A program made the position numbers and the translations under genes. 30,361 nt of DNA from a virus. Location: positions 1 to 30,361 of IMG/VR virus record IMGVR_UViG_3300009164_002721; one strand, written 5' to 3'. Of this stretch, positions 15,234-21,679 are shown in pieces. Positions within the stretch are counted from its first letter, which is position 1, and each line of letters starts with the position of its first letter. The notes beneath the pieces were generated by a model, which worked only from the letters and a program-made list of their open reading frames with translations, did not search any database and was not told the origin of the DNA.

Positions 15234-15620
15234 CTATCTCCTCATTTTGGAGATGTCTACCGCCTCTTCATTGCTAAAAACCGGTACAGCGTTGCTCTTA
15301 TGCATGGTTGCAATGCCTTTTACCATTGTTCCGGTATATACTTTTGGCTCGGGCATTGCACATGGTCCACCGGTAAATGGTAGACTAGGATGCTTGACAT
15401 CTGTGCCATACCTGCTAAAAGGTTTGTTATCAGGCTTCCAAACTTCAGCGGTCAACCCACGCTTGCGTTTCTTTTCTTCTGCTTCAATGCCCCAACGCTT
15501 TTGTAGCTCTTTCCAACTTTCTTCCTGCTCACGTGCTTTTCTAGCATGATCTGCTGAAGCGAATTTCTTCTTGCCTTTCTTCTTGCCAGTGGTACTGAGC
15601 CACGGACCTTCTAAATGCAT
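15234..15620 (-). CDS. Conserved phage hypothetical protein, 128 aa
   Basis: The N-terminal half is highly charged and Lys-rich (GKKKGKKKFASADHARKARE) and probably helical. The C-terminal half has a conserved-looking motif series: HPSLPFTGGPC, EPKVYTG and IATMHKSNAVPVFSNEEA, ending SKMRR. I recall comparable C-terminal motifs in many environmental phages, but no function. I chose the ATG at 15620 (MHLEGPW) with GGAG 12 bases upstream; a TTG at 15638 would add six residues. A perfect sigma70 promoter lies 38 bases upstream of the ATG. The stop codon (ATG-AGG-AGA-TAG) forms the ribosome binding site of the endolysin gene, so the two are coupled. Confidence 0.7.
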   Translation of the reverse strand: MHLEGPWLSTTGKKKGKKKFASADHARKAREQEESWKELQKRWGIEAEEKKRKRGLTAEVWKPDNKPFSRYGTDVKHPSLPFTGGPCAMPEPKVYTGTMVKGIATMHKSNAVPVFSNEEAVDISKMRR

Positions 15621-15657
15621 TGTCAATTTAAACTCCAAAATTGTTAGTAATATGTAT

Positions 15658-15686
15658 ATTATACACTAAATTTTGAGCTGTGTCAA
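15658..15686 (-). promoter_or_regulatory. Perfect sigma70 promoter upstream of the hypothetical/endolysin/holin genes
   Basis: TTGACA (15686-15681), 17-base spacer, TATAAT (15663-15658). It lies in the short gap after iscA and probably starts the unit 15620 to 14167. The transcript would have a leader of ~31 bases before the ATG at 15620. Confidence 0.82.
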
Positions 15687-15688
15687 GT

Positions 15689-16021
15689 CTATTGTTTTAC
15701 TCGAAAACTTTCGCCGCATCCGCATCGATCTGACTCGTTTGGATTAATGAAATCAAATCCCTCGTTGAGTCCGTTGCGAACCCAATCCATTGTTAGCCCG
15801 TTTAAATATCCTAGGCTTTTAGCATCTACTAACAGTATAAAGTCTTTGTGCCCAAAGTTAGTTACACCCACTTCGGCTTGGTATTCGTCAACGTATTCTA
15901 ATGTGTAGGCTAATCCACTACATCCGGTTGTGCGTACCCCTAAACGTATACCTACACCTCGACCACGCTTTTCTAGATTTTGTTTAATCTTTTTATATGC
16001 TGTGTCTGTTACGGTAATCAT
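15689..16021 (-). CDS. iscA: A-type Fe-S carrier protein (IscA/ErpA/HesB family)
   Basis: A-type carriers bind Fe-S clusters or iron and pass them to target enzymes. The three conserved cysteines are present: Cys34 in TTGCSGLAYTLEY and Cys100/Cys102 in DRCGCGESF. The spacing and length (110 aa) match E. coli IscA (107 aa) and ErpA. The signature F-x-F-x-N-P-N is also present (GFDFINPN). The start at 16021 lies inside the end of iscU (29-base overlap), so the two are translated together. Separating IscA from ErpA or SufA by eye is not possible. Candidate phage clients in this window are few (ferredoxin-dependent reactions, host ferredoxin). Confidence 0.9.
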   Translation of the reverse strand: MITVTDTAYKKIKQNLEKRGRGVGIRLGVRTTGCSGLAYTLEYVDEYQAEVGVTNFGHKDFILLVDAKSLGYLNGLTMDWVRNGLNEGFDFINPNESDRCGCGESFRVKQ

Positions 16022-16376
16022 TTACGGCCGCCTTGATAGCATCTTCTGCCAATATACTACAGTGTATCTTAACTGGGGGTAATGCTAGTTCTTCGGCAAT
16101 TTGGCTGTTTTTAAGATTAAGAGCATCGTCAATGTGCATACCCTTAACCCACTCTGTAACCAAGCTCGAACTGGCGATTGCTGAACCGCATCCATATGTC
16201 TTGAAACGAGCATCTCTAATAATACCATCCTCGTCTACCTTTATTTGTAGTTTCATTACATCGCCACATGCAGGAGCACCGACCATACCAGTACCCACAG
16301 TAGGATCATCTTTTTCAAATGATCCTACATTACGGGGGTTTTCGTAGTGGTCGAGTACTTTATCTGAATATGCCAT
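15993..16376 (-). CDS. iscU: IscU Fe-S cluster scaffold
   Basis: IscU is where IscS-derived sulfur and iron are built into [2Fe-2S] clusters. The whole 127-aa protein tracks E. coli IscU: AYSDKVLDHYENPRNVGSF, GAPACGDVMKLQIKV, FKTYGCGSAIASSSLVTEW and LPPVKIHCSILAEDAIKAA. The ligands Cys37, Asp39, Cys63, His105 and Cys106 are intact. The LPPVK motif (99-103), the Hsp70 (HscA) binding site, is unchanged. No IscS, HscA or HscB is visible. The ATG is fixed by homology, yet it has no ribosome binding site and lies in the arm of a hairpin that contains a TATAAATA promoter. Confidence 0.95.
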   Translation of the reverse strand: MAYSDKVLDHYENPRNVGSFEKDDPTVGTGMVGAPACGDVMKLQIKVDEDGIIRDARFKTYGCGSAIASSSLVTEWVKGMHIDDALNLKNSQIAEELALPPVKIHCSILAEDAIKAAVNDYRNRHSI

Positions 16377-16392
16377 ACTATATTTATAGTAT
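16375..16392 (-). promoter_or_regulatory. Start-codon hairpin with an embedded TATAAATA late promoter (iscU)
   Basis: ATACTAT-AAAT-ATAGTAT is a perfect 7-bp hairpin whose 3' arm overlaps the first two bases of the iscU ATG (16376-16374). A perfect TATAAATA octamer occupies 16388-16381. In RNA read through from upstream the start codon would be partly paired. A transcript starting 4-6 bases after the octamer would begin at or beside the ATG and lack the 5' arm. Confidence 0.6.
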
Positions 16393-16583
16393 TATTTTGC
16401 TTCTTTACGAGTGTTCTTAACTGATGTAACATCGTTACGTGTTTCTTTGCACAACTTAGCTAATTCTTGTAAGTGCTTGCGAACACGAGTTCCTGCCGCA
16501 CCGACTTCTTTATCGTAGAACTTTTCGAAGTCACCTTCCATTGATTCTACTAGTGCTGTGAATTCTGCGAATTTATTTGCCAT
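16392..16583 (-). CDS. Histone H1-like (Hc1-family) DNA-binding protein, 63 aa
   Basis: The sequence ALVESMEGDFEKFYDKE followed by GAAGTRVRKHLQELAKLCKE matches the Hc1/histone H1-like small bacterial family, whose typical pattern is L-x-x-L-V-x-S-x-E-x-D-x-x-K-F-Y ... A-A-G-T-R-V-R-K-x-L-Q-E-L. Such proteins are short helical DNA-binding or nucleoid proteins. Unlike chlamydial Hc1 it lacks a long Lys/Ala/Pro tail; only TRKEAK ends the chain. AAAGGAGAAG precedes the ATG. It lies between a structural-type gene and iscU, sharing its stop region with the iscU hairpin. A role in compacting phage or host DNA is plausible but inferred. Confidence 0.7.
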   Translation of the reverse strand: MANKFAEFTALVESMEGDFEKFYDKEVGAAGTRVRKHLQELAKLCKETRNDVTSVKNTRKEAK

Positions 16584-16603
16584 TTTTACTTCTCCTTTGA
16601 TAA

Positions 16604-17482
16604 TTATGGTAATTTTGTAACACCCTTGAGGATGTTCTTGAGTGTTGCTAGTTCTGCTGGTAATGAAGCTAGCCCTGCAACAAGTTTTGTTAGCTCTTCT
16701 GGATGTTCTGAAAAATATGCATACTGTGTTGCCTTATCTACTAAGGTGTAGGGATCTACGGTATGAATACCTTGATTATTAGCCATATTAGCTAATGCGC
16801 TTACGTCAGCTTCTAATGTGTTTAATGAATGTGCCATTGCAGAGAAACCACCGGCGCATGCTATTAGTGCTACAGTTCCTTTTTGCGGAACACTGACATA
16901 GAATGAGCTAGCAACTCCTGGAACTACATAGTCTACAATAAATGTACCAGGTAATATACCTTGTCCTGACAGTAGCATGCCCGGACGGGGATCAGCTTGT
17001 GCTAATGGGATTGGGGGAGTACAAGTTAGTAACCCATAACCTCCAGCCATAAATGTCACAGGCCCGTCGATGTTAGGATATTGTGTAGAAACAGTAATCG
17101 ATGTTGGACTATTAATTGCGGCAATTTTAGCCAGGCCGCTGAACCAACCGGTAGCAGGGACTGGTGCTGGAGTCAAGTTAGTCAATACCATTCCAGGCAG
17201 CATAAGTGCCACGGTTGCTGGATTTAATCCGGATACTACTGAACCACTTAAAATTCCTACTACACTTGCTAATAACGCTACTGGTTGTACAGGAACAAAT
17301 ACGCCTGCCAATATATATGTAGTTTCGGATAAGTTTTCTAATGATGTAGCAATACGTTCTAGATAAGCGTGATATGAATATGCTGGAAGTGCCGTTGTCG
17401 GTGGTACTAGGGACGATGCCGCAGTCAGTGCATCCGAGGCAACGGTTGTCAGCATGGTAGGTGCAATCGATCTTGTATACAT
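16604..17482 (-). CDS. Hypothetical Ala/Leu/Pro/Thr-rich protein, 292 aa, possibly virion-associated
   Basis: No family is recognised. The protein is poor in charged residues and rich in Ala, Leu, Val, Pro, Gly and Thr, with many short hydrophobic stretches (VFVPVQPVALLASVVGILSG, FMAGGYGLLTC) but no clean membrane helix pattern. The segment PGMLLSGQGILPGTFIVDYV is like repeats seen in phage tail or adhesin proteins, and a similar piece (GYFVTGSGIPNNTTVTTI) occurs in the tail spike at 21680-23599. The start overlaps the stop of the upstream 96-aa gene (TAATG). Its likely role is as a virion or cell-surface protein, on composition alone. Confidence 0.5.
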   Translation of the reverse strand: MYTRSIAPTMLTTVASDALTAASSLVPPTTALPAYSYHAYLERIATSLENLSETTYILAGVFVPVQPVALLASVVGILSGSVVSGLNPATVALMLPGMVLTNLTPAPVPATGWFSGLAKIAAINSPTSITVSTQYPNIDGPVTFMAGGYGLLTCTPPIPLAQADPRPGMLLSGQGILPGTFIVDYVVPGVASSFYVSVPQKGTVALIACAGGFSAMAHSLNTLEADVSALANMANNQGIHTVDPYTLVDKATQYAYFSEHPEELTKLVAGLASLPAELATLKNILKGVTKLP

Positions 17483-17772
17483 TATACTAATTTAATCCCT
17501 GTAGTATTTTGAATATATGTATCCGAAGCATCTTTGCCAGACGGTGCAAGTACCATAATAGTCGCACGTGAAATCTGTATATTTGCGTCTGGATCTGTGG
17601 TGAACAAGAACGGAACAAGTGCTATTCCTTTTTGTCCAGCGGTTAGCACTAATGGCTTACTCACAGTAATTGCCATTGGATTTTCTTCAACTAGTTTAGC
17701 GACAATCTCTTCGCCCGCAGTTGTTTTAATTGTTACTACTTCACCTGGTGTAATACCTTTATTGATTATCAT
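17482..17772 (-). CDS. Small beta-rich hypothetical protein, 96 aa (Sm-like fold suspected)
   Basis: The N-terminal half, GEVVTIKTTAGEEIVAKLVEENPMAITVSKPLVL, reads like the five-strand Sm/Hfq-type barrel (V-x-I-x-T-x-x-G-x-x-I-x-G/A...). The rest is a second set of strands (GIALVPFLF, ISRATIMVLA). No RNA-binding Sm2 motif can be confirmed, so the Sm link is only a structural impression. AAGGAT precedes the ATG at 17772, which lies inside the end of the glutaredoxin gene (14-base overlap), and its stop overlaps the next start. It therefore belongs to the nrdA-nrdB-grx-96aa-292aa transcription unit. Confidence 0.5.
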   Translation of the reverse strand: MIINKGITPGEVVTIKTTAGEEIVAKLVEENPMAITVSKPLVLTAGQKGIALVPFLFTTDPDANIQISRATIMVLAPSGKDASDTYIQNTTGIKLV

Positions 17773-18004
17773 GTTTATCCTTTTCGAAATGTTTCTTCAA
17801 CTCTTGGAAGCCGCCTATTAATTTATCGTCTAAAAATATTTGCGGTACAGTTCTGGCATTAGGTACGGCTTCCATTAGCTGTTCTTTAGTCCAATCTTTA
17901 CTTACATTACGTTCTTCGTAGTCAATGCCTTTCATTTTGAGTAGACCTTTTGCTTGATCGCAAAATGGACAGGCATTTTTACTCCACACTATTGCTGTTG
18001 TCAT
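17759..18004 (-). CDS. Glutaredoxin, dithiol CPFC type
   Basis: The 81-aa protein has the redox motif SKNACPFCDQAKGLL near the N-terminus, the cis-Pro segment ARTVPQIFLDDKLIGG for glutathione binding and the GGFQEL helix start. This is a complete class I glutaredoxin. Placed 17 bases after nrdB, it is the likely electron donor for the phage ribonucleotide reductase, as in T4 (NrdC) and E. coli (NrdH, Grx1). AAGGAA lies before the ATG. A TATAAT with a poor -35 (TAGACT, 18-base spacing) overlaps the nrdB stop and might add transcription. Confidence 0.92.
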   Translation of the reverse strand: MTTAIVWSKNACPFCDQAKGLLKMKGIDYEERNVSKDWTKEQLMEAVPNARTVPQIFLDDKLIGGFQELKKHFEKDKHDNQ

Positions 18005-18021
18005 TCTAATTCCTTTTCTTA

Positions 18022-19122
18022 TTATAACACAGGTAAAGAGTCGTAGTCTATAGCTTCGCCCATAACTCCGATGACATAGTTTGTCGATTCATTTTCCTGT
18101 AGTGCTGTTTGTTTTTTACTAGTATCGCTATGTTTGTTGAACCAAGGGATCGGTGTTGACTTTGGCGCAGGACTATTATACTTGATACCGATATCTTTAA
18201 GAGCACCTAATGCTGTGTAGTCTACAAAGTCTTTCAGGATGTTAGCATTAAGCCCGATAACTGGTCCTTTTTGGAACAAGTAATCTGCCCAGTCTTTTTC
18301 TTCACGTATAACGTCCATATACAACTGATATACTTCTTGCTCGCATTCTGCCTTAACTTCGGCAAAGCGGGTGTCTTCCTTAACAACTTGATTGATGAGG
18401 AAAGCAGTCCACCCTTTGTGTAGCAATTCGTCTTGTAGAATCAAACTGATGATGTTGCCGTTACCAATAAAAATCTTATTTTCAACCATTGCTAAACTTG
18501 TAGCAAAGCTCACCATAAAGCGGAAGGCCTCTAACGCATAACTCGCATGTAGTGCCATCCAAATTGCTTTGATGTGTGTCTTCTCGTTAATCTTTTCACC
18601 ACATTCTTTACGACAGTTGATAACATGTAGCGCATCGTAGTAGTTACCTACAGAGCTTGCCATGTCTACAATTTCTCTAGTGTCATGAATCGTGTTAAAC
18701 ACTTCCTTTGGCACATTGTAGATGTTACGGATAATATGGCTATAACTACGACTATGAATGTTAGTTTCAAAGAATGTCCAATTATAGATTAATGCTTCTA
18801 GTTCTGGAAGACTACATACTGGAGTGAACACCTGACTAGGTGCTCGACCTTGCAGACTATCCAGTGCAGTTTGTCGTAGTAAGTTACTAGTGAAGATATG
18901 TTTAATAGCATCGCTAGCATCTTTAAAATCATTGCTATCTTTGTTTAAACTGATCTCTTCTGGTACCCAAAAGAAACCACGTGCAGTTGTTTCAAAGTCT
19001 GCAATTTTTTTATACTTAACTTCTTCAAAACGTTGAATAGTTACTGGACCGGCTGGGTCCAAGAACATCTTACGATTAAGATAGTCTGTCTTTGTGTTTA
19101 AGTTATACTGAGCTTGACTCAT
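18022..19122 (-). CDS. nrdB: Ribonucleotide reductase class Ia small subunit (NrdB)
   Basis: NrdB carries the diiron-tyrosyl radical needed by NrdA. The radical Tyr127 is in NIHSRSYSHIIRNIY, and metal ligands are Asp88 (TALDSLQGRAP), Glu198 (YALEAFRFMVSFA), and Glu232/His235 (QDELLHK). At the first Glu/His pair the order is E119-T-N-I-H123, one residue longer than E-T-I-H in E. coli and T4 NrdB, which would shift a ligand. Length 366 aa is normal, and the C-terminal SLPVL-type tail after GEAIDYD fits docking to NrdA. The start overlaps the nrdA stop by four bases (ATGA). Confidence 0.95.
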   Translation of the reverse strand: MSQAQYNLNTKTDYLNRKMFLDPAGPVTIQRFEEVKYKKIADFETTARGFFWVPEEISLNKDSNDFKDASDAIKHIFTSNLLRQTALDSLQGRAPSQVFTPVCSLPELEALIYNWTFFETNIHSRSYSHIIRNIYNVPKEVFNTIHDTREIVDMASSVGNYYDALHVINCRKECGEKINEKTHIKAIWMALHASYALEAFRFMVSFATSLAMVENKIFIGNGNIISLILQDELLHKGWTAFLINQVVKEDTRFAEVKAECEQEVYQLYMDVIREEKDWADYLFQKGPVIGLNANILKDFVDYTALGALKDIGIKYNSPAPKSTPIPWFNKHSDTSKKQTALQENESTNYVIGVMGEAIDYDSLPVL

Positions 19123-21458
19123 AGTTTACATGCCTCGCAATCATCTTCTAAATCTTCTGTGCTGTGTCCGTTGTAGCCATTTAATGATTGCTCAATCGGA
19201 GGCAGCTCGTCTGTTGCCTTACTACCTGCTTTGTTAATCAAACTGTAGTAGAATGTTTTCAAACCCCATAGCTGAGCCTGCATTAAGTTTTTAACAATTA
19301 GTGTAGTTGGAACTTTGCGATCAGCCCAATGTGCTGGGTTGTAGAATGTGTTAGTACTAATGCTTTGATCAACATATGCGGCTAGAACACTTGCGGTTTT
19401 TAAATACCCACCGCAATCTTTCTGTTCCCACATCATTTGATACTTGTTCTTAAGTTTATGATACTCAGGAACAACTTGTACAAATGAACCTGCTTTACTT
19501 TCCTTCACACTGATTAAGCTCATAGGCATCTCAATCCCATTAGTGCTGTTTATAACAACACTTGAGCTCTCCACAGGTGCAATGGCCATTAAGGTTGCAT
19601 TGCGTACACCGTACTGTTTCATATTAGTACGTAGAGTTTCCCAATCAAGTTCTGGAGTAAAGTCAGCAAGTTCATTTGAACCCTTGGCACGTAATTCCCA
19701 AGGAAATATACCCTTGCCGTATCTAGTATGTTCGCTGTGTAGACAAGGTCCACGTTCTTTGGCCAATTCAACTGTTGCTTCTGTTAAGTAGAATGCTTGA
19801 TGTTCAATCCAGCTTTTAACATCTTGTAGTGCATCTTTCTCACCATAGCGTAGGCCACGCTTGGCATGCCAGTAGGCTAGATTAGTAACACCAATACCCA
19901 ATGGTTGAATTTCATCGTTGCTTAATTTGCTTTGAATACTTAGAAAATCTTGATAATCAAGTATATTGCACAGACTACGCTGTAGAATACGGCAAGCACG
20001 GCGCATATCTTCGGGATTCCTGAAAGCTCCCCAGTTGATACTGCCAAGTGTGCAGAGCGCGATACGTCCTTCCGGATCGTCAAGTCTCTTAAATGATTTT
20101 GTTGGTAAAAGTATTTCACAGCATAGGTTACTCTGGTAGATGGTATGATATTCAGGATCAAACGGGCCTTGATTTTGTACGTTGTCGATAAACACAAGAT
20201 AGATGCGACCAGTGTCAGTACGCTCTTTTAGTATACCGCTCTTGAATACTTCTTCAGCACTCATTGTTTTTTTGCGTAGACCTGATTGCTTTTCGTACTT
20301 GACATATAGCTCTTCAAATCGTTTTGTATTTTTATAAAATGCTTCATATAGGTCCGGTACTTCATTCGGATCAAAGAAAGTTATAGTTTCCTTATTTCGA
20401 AATCGTCTCCAGAAGAAGGCAGACAATACCACTCCATAGTCCATATGTCGAACCCGAGTTTCTTCTGTTCCTTGGTTATTCTTAAGAACAATAAGATCAT
20501 CAAACTGATGATGCCAAATGGGATAAAATACAGTAGCACTTGCATTACGGATACCTCCTTGTGAGCAACTACGTAAGTCGCCGAACCATTTCTTAAGGAA
20601 GGGGATCATGCCAGTGTGCATGATTTCCCCACCTCGTATAGGACTCCCTAATGGGCGCAAACGACCTATCTCTAGACCAATGCCAGCACGTTTGCTAGCA
20701 TACTTGGCCATCATCTCACCAGATGCAAATATACTATCCAAGTCGTCATCTGAACGGATAAGAACACAGCTACTAAATTGCTTGGTAGGAGTACCGAGAC
20801 CGGCCAACACAGGAGTAGCAAGAGTAAACAAGCCGTCACCCGCGGCATTGTAGTATTCCTTAATATAACGCATACGGGCTGTATTGGGTTCTTCTTTATG
20901 GAAGACTGTTGCAGCCGCAATAATATATCTAATCTGTGGGGTCTCATAAATCTCCTTAGTGGCACGATTTTTAACCAGGTACTTTTCAATTAATTGTTCA
21001 ATGGCTGCATATGAATAAGTTTCATCCTTTTCATGATCTAGCATGTCGTCCATCTTATTCCAGTCTTCTTCAGTATACCACTCGAGAAGTTCTGGTGTAT
21101 ATAATCCTGTTGCTACATTTTTTTGTACAATAGTATAAAGGTGGGGAACCGCGTACTGTCCGTATACATCCTTACGTAACATCGACAAACGCTGTTTGCC
21201 TGCTACGTATTGATAATTCACATGTCCTAAATCTGGGTTCGATTCGACATCAATAAGGTCAACTATTGCTCGAAGAGTAATTTCATCAATTTCGTTTGTT
21301 GTAATGCCGTCATAGAAATGAGGTTGACTTTTGATTTCAATCATTGACTGACTAACATCAGCTATACCTTTACAAACTTTACTAATCTGGGCTTGCCATT
21401 TTTCAATAGTCAACGGCTCTTTGCTCCCGTCCCGCTTTATAACTGTGATTTTTGTCAT
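19119..21458 (-). CDS. nrdA: Ribonucleotide reductase class Ia large subunit (NrdA)
   Basis: NrdA reduces ribonucleoside diphosphates to deoxyribonucleotides. Residues 1-~95 form an ATP-cone (ITVIKRDGSKEPLTIEKW), implying allosteric activity control. Catalytic motifs are visible: FSSCVLI (first redox Cys), NLCCEILLP (active Asn, radical Cys, Glu), ALCTLGSINW (second redox Cys) and MAIAPVESSS. The C-terminal CEACKL gives Cys774/Cys777, the pair that is re-reduced by glutaredoxin. The length of 779 aa is normal. The leader contains an AATAAATA late-type octamer and a TATAAT box without a good -35; the ribosome binding site is weak (AGAAGAGAAG). Followed by nrdB and glutaredoxin. Confidence 0.97.
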   Translation of the reverse strand: MTKITVIKRDGSKEPLTIEKWQAQISKVCKGIADVSQSMIEIKSQPHFYDGITTNEIDEITLRAIVDLIDVESNPDLGHVNYQYVAGKQRLSMLRKDVYGQYAVPHLYTIVQKNVATGLYTPELLEWYTEEDWNKMDDMLDHEKDETYSYAAIEQLIEKYLVKNRATKEIYETPQIRYIIAAATVFHKEEPNTARMRYIKEYYNAAGDGLFTLATPVLAGLGTPTKQFSSCVLIRSDDDLDSIFASGEMMAKYASKRAGIGLEIGRLRPLGSPIRGGEIMHTGMIPFLKKWFGDLRSCSQGGIRNASATVFYPIWHHQFDDLIVLKNNQGTEETRVRHMDYGVVLSAFFWRRFRNKETITFFDPNEVPDLYEAFYKNTKRFEELYVKYEKQSGLRKKTMSAEEVFKSGILKERTDTGRIYLVFIDNVQNQGPFDPEYHTIYQSNLCCEILLPTKSFKRLDDPEGRIALCTLGSINWGAFRNPEDMRRACRILQRSLCNILDYQDFLSIQSKLSNDEIQPLGIGVTNLAYWHAKRGLRYGEKDALQDVKSWIEHQAFYLTEATVELAKERGPCLHSEHTRYGKGIFPWELRAKGSNELADFTPELDWETLRTNMKQYGVRNATLMAIAPVESSSVVINSTNGIEMPMSLISVKESKAGSFVQVVPEYHKLKNKYQMMWEQKDCGGYLKTASVLAAYVDQSISTNTFYNPAHWADRKVPTTLIVKNLMQAQLWGLKTFYYSLINKAGSKATDELPPIEQSLNGYNGHSTEDLEDDCEACKL

Positions 21459-21480
21459 TGTTCGCTACTTCTCTTCTTTA

Positions 21481-21627
21481 TTAAATTAGTTTTATATTAT
21501 ACTTACGTCTGTCTAGGAAGTATTTATTAGATAAAACACAGTGTCCAAATCTTATTGAGAGACAAGGACTTAGGCGCCATTTTAATGGGTCAAACGGTGA
21601 TTTTTTCTCTCGTACTAATCTTATCAT
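21481..21627 (-). CDS. Possible 48-aa protein upstream of nrdA
   Basis: A frame of 48 codons runs from the ATG at 21627 to the TAA at 21481, inside the 221-base gap between the tail spike and nrdA. The product is basic (MIRLVREKKSPFDPLKWR... ending DRRKYNIKLI) with two cysteines and no recognised family. A good sigma70 promoter (TAGACA-17-TATAAT) ends 13 bases before the ATG, which would leave a leader of about 6 bases and no ribosome binding site, like other near-leaderless genes here. The coding claim rests on that promoter and an open frame only. Confidence 0.4.
   Translation of the reverse strand: MIRLVREKKSPFDPLKWRLSPCLSIRFGHCVLSNKYFLDRRKYNIKLI
21521..21528 (-). promoter_or_regulatory. 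Late-type promoter octamer AATAAATA upstream of nrdA
   Basis: One mismatch to TATAAATA. It lies 62 bases before the nrdA ATG and inside the possible 48-aa frame. Together with the sigma70-type promoter at 21669-21641, it would let nrd genes be read in more than one phase of infection. Confidence 0.4.
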
Positions 21628-21640
21628 GACAACAAATAAA

Positions 21641-21669
21641 ATTATATACGCATTTATTGTTGATGTCTA
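21641..21669 (-). promoter_or_regulatory. Near-consensus sigma70 promoter upstream of the 48-aa frame and nrdA
   Basis: TAGACA (21669-21664, one mismatch), 17-base spacer, TATAAT (21646-21641). It follows the tail-spike gene and is the likely early promoter of the nrdA-nrdB-glutaredoxin unit. Confidence 0.72.
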
Positions 21670-21679
21670 GAGAATTGAG

